Shown piece after piece: positions 62,267-64,000 of a stretch of 64,000 nt of DNA; positions within the stretch are counted from its first letter, which is position 1, and every line of letters begins with the position of its first letter. A program made the position numbers and the translations under genes. Below the pieces are notes generated by a model. That model was not told where the DNA came from. It was given only the letters and a program-made list of their open reading frames with translations, and did no database searches. This DNA is from CAWCUU01 sp963798855. Lineage in GTDB: Bacteria > Gemmatimonadota > Gemmatimonadetes > Longimicrobiales > RSA9. Where the stretch lies: NCBI GenBank assembly GCA_963798855.1, contig CAWCUU010000001.1, positions 682,001-746,000 on the forward strand. Reading direction: 5' to 3'.

Positions 62267-63449
62267 GGCCGCGATGACCCGCACGACCGGCACCGTATCC
62301 TGGGAGATCGGCAACGCCCGATCCCGGATGTCGCGCCTCGGCAGCGGCTGGGAGATTCCCGTGCTGCTGCTGCTCACGGCGCTTCTGCTCGGCTTCGGCC
62401 TCGTCAGCGTATACAGCGCGAGCGCGGTGATGGCACAGTCCAGCGGGCTGCCCGACTACTACTACGTCGTGCGGCAGGCGCTCGGCGGCGCGGCGGGGAT
62501 GGTGCTGCTGGTGGTCGCGGCACAGATCGACTACCGCCACTGGCGGCGGCTCGCCTGGCCGATGCTGATCGTGGGGCTGCTCCTTCTCGCGATCACGGTT
62601 CTTCCGGGCACGCAGGCGATTGCACCGAGGATCAACGGTGCGCGGCGCTGGCTGCTCATCGGCCCCGTCGCGCTGCAGCCGTCGGAGCTGATGAAGCTCG
62701 TGCTGCTGGTGTGGACGGCTGCGCTCGCGGTGAAGAAGCAGGAGCGGCTGCACAGCTTGTCGAAGGGACTGCTCCCGTTCCTGGTGATCTGGGGGCTGAC
62801 GGACCTGCTGATCTTCATGCAGCCGAATCTCTCGGCAGCCGCGCTGATCGTGCTGCTCTGCTCGCTGGTGGTGTTCGCGGCCGGCGCGCGGATCGGCCAC
62901 TTCCTGGTGCTCGGGGTCGTCGGCATCCCCCTGTTGTGGGGGCAGGTCGAGGGCGTCGCGTACCGGCTGCGTCGGCTGGTCGCCTTTCTCGACCCGTCCC
63001 ACGACGCCGCCGGCGTGAGTTATCAGATCAACCAGTCGCTCATCGCGCTAGGCAGCGGCGGTATCTTCGGCCGCGGCTTCGGCGCCGGACAGCAGAAGTT
63101 CGGCTTCCTGCCCGAGCCTCACAACGACTTCATCCTGGCGATGATCGGCGAGGAGTGGGGTTTTCTCGGGCTGGCCGCTCTGGTGTTGCTGTACACGGCG
63201 TTCGCGCTCGTCGGCTATCGCGTCGCGCGGCAGGCGCCCGACCTGTTCGGCTTCCTCCTCGCGATCGGGCTGACGAATCTGGTCGTCGTGCAGGCGCTGC
63301 TGCACATGGCGGTGAACACCGCGCTCGTGCCGACGACCGGCGTCACCCTGCCGTTCATCTCCTACGGTCGTTCCAGCCTGCTCGTGTGTCTCGTCGCGGT
63401 CGGGTTCTTGATGAGCATCGCACGGGCCGGCGGAGAGGGGGCAGCGTGA
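62256..63449 (+). CDS. ftsW: FtsW lipid II polymerase
   Basis: FtsW is a SEDS-family glycosyltransferase working with FtsI at the septum. The 397-aa protein has about ten TM helices and the SEDS motifs GARRWLLIGPVALQPSEL, QPNLSAAALIVLL, SLIALGSGGIFGRGFGAGQQ, LPEPHNDFILAMIGEEWGFL and LPFISYGRSSLL. The ATG at 62256 has GGAGGAGG 6 nt upstream and overlaps murD; an ATG at 62274 is possible. The cluster position makes FtsW rather than RodA likely. Confidence 0.94.
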   Translation: MRREAAMTRTTGTVSWEIGNARSRMSRLGSGWEIPVLLLLTALLLGFGLVSVYSASAVMAQSSGLPDYYYVVRQALGGAAGMVLLVVAAQIDYRHWRRLAWPMLIVGLLLLAITVLPGTQAIAPRINGARRWLLIGPVALQPSELMKLVLLVWTAALAVKKQERLHSLSKGLLPFLVIWGLTDLLIFMQPNLSAAALIVLLCSLVVFAAGARIGHFLVLGVVGIPLLWGQVEGVAYRLRRLVAFLDPSHDAAGVSYQINQSLIALGSGGIFGRGFGAGQQKFGFLPEPHNDFILAMIGEEWGFLGLAALVLLYTAFALVGYRVARQAPDLFGFLLAIGLTNLVVVQALLHMAVNTALVPTTGVTLPFISYGRSSLLVCLVAVGFLMSIARAGGEGAA

Positions 63450-64000
63450 ACGCCGTGCTGTTCGCTGGCGGCGGCACGGGAGGCCATCTCTACCCCGCCC
63501 TTGCCCTCGCGGCCGCGCTCGCGAACGAGCGTCCGGAGGTACGCACGCACTTCGTCGGTGCTCTCCGTGGCGTCGAGGCGCGGGTGCTGCCGACCCAGGG
63601 CGTCGAACACACCCTTCTGCCGTTCGAGCCGCTGCGGCGGGATCGGCTCTGGGCGAACTGGCGCCTGCTGCCGTCCGGGATGCGCAGTGCGCTCGGGCTG
63701 CGGCACCTGTTCCGGGCGTTCCGTCCCGATCTGGTCGTCGGCACGGGCGGCTACGCGAGCGCGTTCGCCGGATTCTGGGCGCTCAGCCACGGCGTACCGC
63801 TCGCGATCCAGGAGCAGAACTCCTACCCCGGTCTCACCCAGCGCGCATTGAGCCGCTGGGCGAAACAGGTCCACCTCGGCTTCCCGGAGGCCCGCCGCCA
63901 TCTGCACCCCGGCCGACACACGGAGGTGTTCGAGCTCGGTAATCCGATCCGGCCGCCGGACCCGGCGCTGGACCGCGGCGAATGCCGGCGCGACTTCGGG
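63446..64000 (+). CDS. murG: MurG N-acetylglucosaminyltransferase, C-terminus cut by window end
   Basis: MurG adds GlcNAc to lipid I to form lipid II. The visible 185 residues carry the N-terminal glycine-rich motif LFAGGGTGGHLYPALALA, FVGALRGVEARVLP, PDLVVGTGGYASAFAGFWAL, IQEQNSYPGLTQR and GNPIRP. The GTG at 63446 overlaps the ftsW stop with AGAGGGGG upstream. The rest of the gene, including the UDP-GlcNAc site, lies beyond the window. Confidence 0.93.
   Translation, partial: MNAVLFAGGGTGGHLYPALALAAALANERPEVRTHFVGALRGVEARVLPTQGVEHTLLPFEPLRRDRLWANWRLLPSGMRSALGLRHLFRAFRPDLVVGTGGYASAFAGFWALSHGVPLAIQEQNSYPGLTQRALSRWAKQVHLGFPEARRHLHPGRHTEVFELGNPIRPPDPALDRGECRRDFG

Overview
This is 64 kb of GC-rich chromosomal DNA from a diderm bacterium. 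The best guess is Gemmatimonadota or a close relative; this is inference, because no 16S rRNA or other taxonomic marker lies in the window. Support comes from the strong G/C third-position bias, a TonB-ExbB-ExbD-ExbD set and lipoprotein signal peptidase (diderm envelope), a meso-diaminopimelate-type MurE with a PASTA-tailed division PBP, a ba3-like cytochrome oxidase, and sigma70-type promoters whose -10 is often TATCTT or TAGCTT. Genes are packed, with start and stop codons overlapping (ATGA, GTGA, TTGA, TGATG). No IS element, prophage, integrase or CRISPR array is visible.

Layout. 1-0.9 kb (minus): end of a cytochrome c oxidase operon (subunit II, subunit IIa-like peptide, small membrane protein). 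1.1-6.0 kb: a NarL-type kinase/regulator pair, a PAS-GAF histidine kinase and a tandem universal stress protein. 6.2-7.9 kb: a hypothetical protein, a glycerophosphodiesterase and a small monocistronic gene between a promoter and a hairpin terminator. 8.0-13.7 kb: tilS-hpt-ftsH-folP-cdaA. 13.7-13.9 kb: a tandem array of about eleven small GC hairpins, then a near-consensus promoter driving exbB-exbD-exbD-tonB, which ends in a textbook terminator. 16.4-23.4 kb: yggS (apparently leaderless), divIVA, punA, ileS, lspA, rluD.

23.4-38.2 kb is the most distinctive region. It is one long co-directional run: cheW-cheY-cheA-cheC, a large TPR protein, a PATAN (DUF4388) protein, three roadblock/LC7 proteins, an MglA-type GTPase, a DnaA-like protein with two AAA+ modules (the second without a Walker A lysine) and no DNA-binding domain, a PATAN-TPR protein, a second cheW, and a membrane metallopeptidase-like protein. 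It lacks cheR, cheB and a receptor. I infer a chemosensory/polarity module in which a CheA-CheY system and an MglA-roadblock switch are joined by PATAN/TPR scaffolds and an unusual AAA+ protein.

38.2-52.8 kb: tRNA-Val(UAC), an MFS transporter, a short coiled-coil membrane protein, an S41 protease, corA, an amidohydrolase, glpD, a multi-pass methyl-accepting protein, a beta-barrel protein, a secreted TPR protein and a lipid-kinase family protein. 52.9-64.0 kb: the division and cell-wall cluster mraZ-rsmH-ftsL-ftsI-murE-murF-mraY-murD-ftsW-murG, cut by the window end. Its promoter is followed by three 10-bp repeats that look like MraZ operators.

Three genes (the DnaA-like gene, a PspB-like small gene and glpD) each carry one frameshift. 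In all three, removing one T from a CATTC pentamer restores the frame, which points to a shared cause such as a systematic sequencing error or a mutational hot spot.
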